From an uncultured Pirellulaceae bacterium (GTDB lineage Bacteria > Planctomycetota > Planctomycetia > Pirellulales > Pirellulaceae), in contig CAKQNH010000137.1 of the NCBI GenBank assembly GCA_934255105.1, positions 1-8,990 on the forward strand: a stretch of 8,990 nt of DNA, given 5' to 3'. A model generated the notes under the pieces. The model worked only from the letters and a program-made list of their open reading frames with translations. It was not told the DNA's origin and did no database searches. This document shows, in pieces, positions 6,949-8,990 of the stretch; position 1 is the stretch's first letter; each line of letters starts with the position of its first letter. The position numbers and the translations under genes were made by a program.

Positions 6949-7532
6949 TGTTCACCCTCGACGCCAAAGTCAAACATCTCTTCTTTGACTCCCCCCGAGT
7001 CCTCTCGGCCGTCACACAAGCCGAGCGTCGTGTCATGTCCCGCCAAGGAGCCTTCCTACGTCGCCGAGTCCGCACAGACATCCTCCGCCGCGTCGGCCAA
7101 CGCAACGGCCGTCGCCTAGTAGAACGCGGTCTCGACGGTCGATTCAAACGCGGCCGTCAAGTCGTCGCCCGCCCTGGCCAGCCCCCGCTCGTTCGCTCTC
7201 GGGAGCCGATTAACAACCTCCGCTACATCCTATTTGCCTACAACCCCGCTCACCACACCGTAGTCGTCGGCCCCGTTGGGCTCAAGAAGAAGATCCACGG
7301 AGGATCGGTACGCACTGTCCCCGAGCTGCTCGAAAAGGGTGGTACCGCATCCGTTTGGCAGTGGGCTCCGGTCAACAGCAACGTCTGGAACTTTGGCCAG
7401 TACCGCGGGCCAGGCACAAAGTCACGCCGTGTGCCCGGACGATATAGCGCACATCCCTTCATGGGACCTGGTCTCACCAAGGAGGTTGCCGCTGGCAACA
7501 TCATCGGCCCCTGGTCCGGAGCCGTCCGCTAG
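6948..7532 (+). CDS. HK97 gp10-like tail completion / minor tail protein
   Basis: The 194-residue product shows the layout of HK97 gp10-like proteins, which join the tail to the head or complete its top. An Arg-rich N-terminal helical region (VTQAERRVMSRQGAFLRRR) is followed by ARPGQPPLVRS around residues 74-84, the usual Pro-rich turn. Next come a strand pair (NLRYILFAYN and HTVVVGPVG), the segment TVPELLEKGG near residues 123-132, and a C-terminal YSAHPFMGPGL that matches the (A)RPFMxPAL ending of the family. There is no signal peptide or membrane segment. The protein is strongly basic. In many phages the gp10-like gene lies upstream of the tube gene; here it lies between the chaperone and the tape measure. 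The start has no Shine-Dalgarno and is fixed by the in-frame stop at 6891 and by codon pattern. Confidence 0.78.
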   Translation: MFTLDAKVKHLFFDSPRVLSAVTQAERRVMSRQGAFLRRRVRTDILRRVGQRNGRRLVERGLDGRFKRGRQVVARPGQPPLVRSREPINNLRYILFAYNPAHHTVVVGPVGLKKKIHGGSVRTVPELLEKGGTASVWQWAPVNSNVWNFGQYRGPGTKSRRVPGRYSAHPFMGPGLTKEVAAGNIIGPWSGAVR

Positions 7533-7535
7533 CCA

Positions 7536-7570
7536 AATCTGCAATCATCAATCTCAAATCGGCAATCCCC
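7536..7570. repeat. Heptad leader (AATCNNC, 5 units) before the tape measure gene
   Basis: Five consecutive units read AATCTGC, AATCATC, AATCTCA, AATCGGC and AATCCCC. The last ends one base before the ATG at 7572, exactly as in the leader before 6127. The array fills nearly the whole 39-base gap after the gp10-like stop, and no Shine-Dalgarno is present. Confidence 0.88.
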
Positions 7571-7571
7571 T

Positions 7572-8990
7572 ATGTCTGTCCGAGAAATCCTAGCTGGCCG
7601 CGCCGTAGTCGAACTCGGTCTCCGCAACAAACTCGAAGCCGGCCTGAAGGCCGCACGGGCCAAGCTGCAGCGATTCTCCTCCAGCCTCTCCAGCATCGGC
7701 TCCAGTTTCGCTGGCATCGGTGGCGCAGCCATGACCGGACTCGGGGCCCCACTCGCAGCCGTCGGAGTCATCTTTGGCGGCTTTGACGGCAAAATGGCGG
7801 AAGTCGCCGCTGTCTCCGGATCCACCGGTGCCGCGCTCGACGGCCTGCGTGAAAAGGCCAAACAGCTTGGAGCGACTACTCGATTCTCCGCGACCGAAGC
7901 AGCCGAGGGCATGAAGTACCTCGCCATGGCTGGCATGAGTGCGGAGCAAATCATGGACGGCATTGGTCCCGTCCTAATGACCGCTGCTGCTGGAGGGATG
8001 GAGCTCGGTCGCGCAGCCGACATCATTTCCGACGTCACCACCGCCTTTGGCCTCAGTGCCACCCAAACTGCTCGAGTAGCCGACGTGCTCGCCGCCACGG
8101 CCACATCCAGCAATACGTCCATCGAGCAGATGGGCGAAGCCTTCACCTACGCTGCAGCCCAAGGCAAAGCCGCTGGGCAAACCGTTGAAGATGTCTCGGC
8201 CGCTCTCGGCATACTCGGCAACTCTGGCCTGAAGGCCTCCATTGCTGGATCCGGTGTGCAAGGGATCTTCAAGCGGCTCATTCAACCCGACGCCATCGCC
8301 TCGCTCAGGCAGCTCGGCGTCTCCATCGCGGACAGCGCTGGCAACATTCGGCCGCTCTCCGCACTGATGAGCGACCTGGCCGCTAAAACGGCCGGCATGA
8401 CCCAGCTCAACAAGCTGCAGAAATTCGAAGAGCTCTTCGGACTGCACGCCAAGTCCGCGATCATTCTGGCCGACAACTCCGCCGCACTTGGCAAGATGAC
8501 TGACGCCCTTCAGAACGCCGATGGCAAAGCCGCTGCCATGGCCGCCACCATGAACAACTCTGTCATCGGTCAATTCCTTAGCCTCAAATCCGCTGCAGAA
8601 TCCGTCTTGATCGAAATAGGCGAAGCCATCAAAGGTCCGATGATGGCCGTGCTCAGCGTGGGAGCGCAAGTCGGCCGAGCGATCGCCGCTTTCATTTCAG
8701 CCAACAAACCATTGGTTAAATGGCTCGGCATTATCATGGCCGCTGGCGCGGCCCTGGGCGGAGTACTCCTAACCCTGGGGCTCGGATTCCTCGCCACCTC
8801 GGCAATTATCTCTGGCGTCGTAATGGGTATCTCCGGCGTGCTCGGACTCCTCTCTGGGCTTGCCTATCCACTCGCAATAATCGCTGCGTTAACCGGAGCG
8901 ATCTACCTGTTCCGCGACTCGATTTATGCACTGTTGGCACCGCTGGCACCAGTGTTATCCGGTCTCATTACCGCCGTGCAAAACTTTGGT
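7572..8990 (+). CDS. Phage tail tape measure protein, TP901 type, N-terminal 473 codons (partial)
   Basis: The tape measure protein sets tail length and later helps DNA enter the cell. The first 60 residues show the usual VELGLRNKLEAGLKAARAKL amphipathic opening followed by a Gly/Ala/Ser-rich hydrophobic stretch. Residues from about 70 to 270 match the conserved TP901-family core: EVAAVSGSTGAALDGLREKA, KQLGATTRFSATEAAEGMKY, LAMAGMSAEQIMDGI, FGLSATQTARVADVL, ATSSNTSIEQMGEAFTYAA and GVQGIFKRLI. Two or three hydrophobic segments from about residue 384 to 450 (KWLGIIMAAGAALGGVLLTL, LGFLATSAIISGVVMGISGV, LAYPLAIIAALTGAIYLF) are the membrane-active region common in these proteins. The frame is open to the window edge, so the full length is unknown. 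The start is preferred because the heptad leader ends one base before it and the family N-terminus follows. Confidence 0.95.
   Translation, partial: MSVREILAGRAVVELGLRNKLEAGLKAARAKLQRFSSSLSSIGSSFAGIGGAAMTGLGAPLAAVGVIFGGFDGKMAEVAAVSGSTGAALDGLREKAKQLGATTRFSATEAAEGMKYLAMAGMSAEQIMDGIGPVLMTAAAGGMELGRAADIISDVTTAFGLSATQTARVADVLAATATSSNTSIEQMGEAFTYAAAQGKAAGQTVEDVSAALGILGNSGLKASIAGSGVQGIFKRLIQPDAIASLRQLGVSIADSAGNIRPLSALMSDLAAKTAGMTQLNKLQKFEELFGLHAKSAIILADNSAALGKMTDALQNADGKAAAMAATMNNSVIGQFLSLKSAAESVLIEIGEAIKGPMMAVLSVGAQVGRAIAAFISANKPLVKWLGIIMAAGAALGGVLLTLGLGFLATSAIISGVVMGISGVLGLLSGLAYPLAIIAALTGAIYLFRDSIYALLAPLAPVLSGLITAVQNFG

Noticed and set aside
7974..8669. Long minus-strand open frames opposite the tape measure gene (also 7529-8146)
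   Set aside because: They are antisense to a clear TP901-type core with family motifs, and their compositions are Gly/Ser/His-rich shadows.

Overview
The window is a stretch of the tail morphogenesis region of a tailed phage or prophage, with a long non-contractile tail most likely. Every supported gene is on the + strand, and no host gene is recognisable. The DNA is GC-rich. Most genes favour C or G at the third codon position, and several starts lack a Shine-Dalgarno sequence. Together with heptamer repeats in the gene gaps, this makes a GC-rich environmental bacterium, possibly a planctomycete, a reasonable but weakly supported guess for the host.

Layout from left to right: an array of 11 perfect 7-base repeats (1-77); a small protein that fits a tail terminator or completion protein (84-548); a probable tail tube subunit (624-1082); a 1355-residue fibre or spike-like protein with an N-terminal beta-helix, a lectin-like domain, Ig/FN3-like domains and an Ala-rich C-terminus (1163-5230); a closely coupled unknown 144-residue protein (5233-5667); an unknown 99-residue protein (5761-6060); a two-frame tail assembly chaperone whose second half lies in the -1 frame without its own start (6127-6771 and 6603-6893); an HK97 gp10-like tail completion protein (6948-7532); and the first 473 codons of a TP901-type tape measure protein that runs off the right edge (7572-8990).

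The genes would act together to build a tail. The tube protein polymerises around the tape measure protein, the chaperone pair keeps the tape measure soluble and recruits tube subunits, and the terminator and gp10-like proteins finish the tail and its junction with the head. The large fibre-like protein would handle the host surface. It sits inside the tube-to-tape-measure block, where fibres are not usually found, and its codon use is visibly more A/T-tolerant than that of its neighbours, so it looks like an acquired module.

Three points stand out. First, the starts without a Shine-Dalgarno sequence are preceded by leaders with 7- or 14-base periodicity, two of them in the same register to the ATG, while starts with a good Shine-Dalgarno mostly lack them. 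Second, the chaperone changes frame abruptly near 6600 with no classical slippery heptamer at the junction. Third, the fibre carries a recent, exact 294-base tandem duplication of an FN3-like domain.
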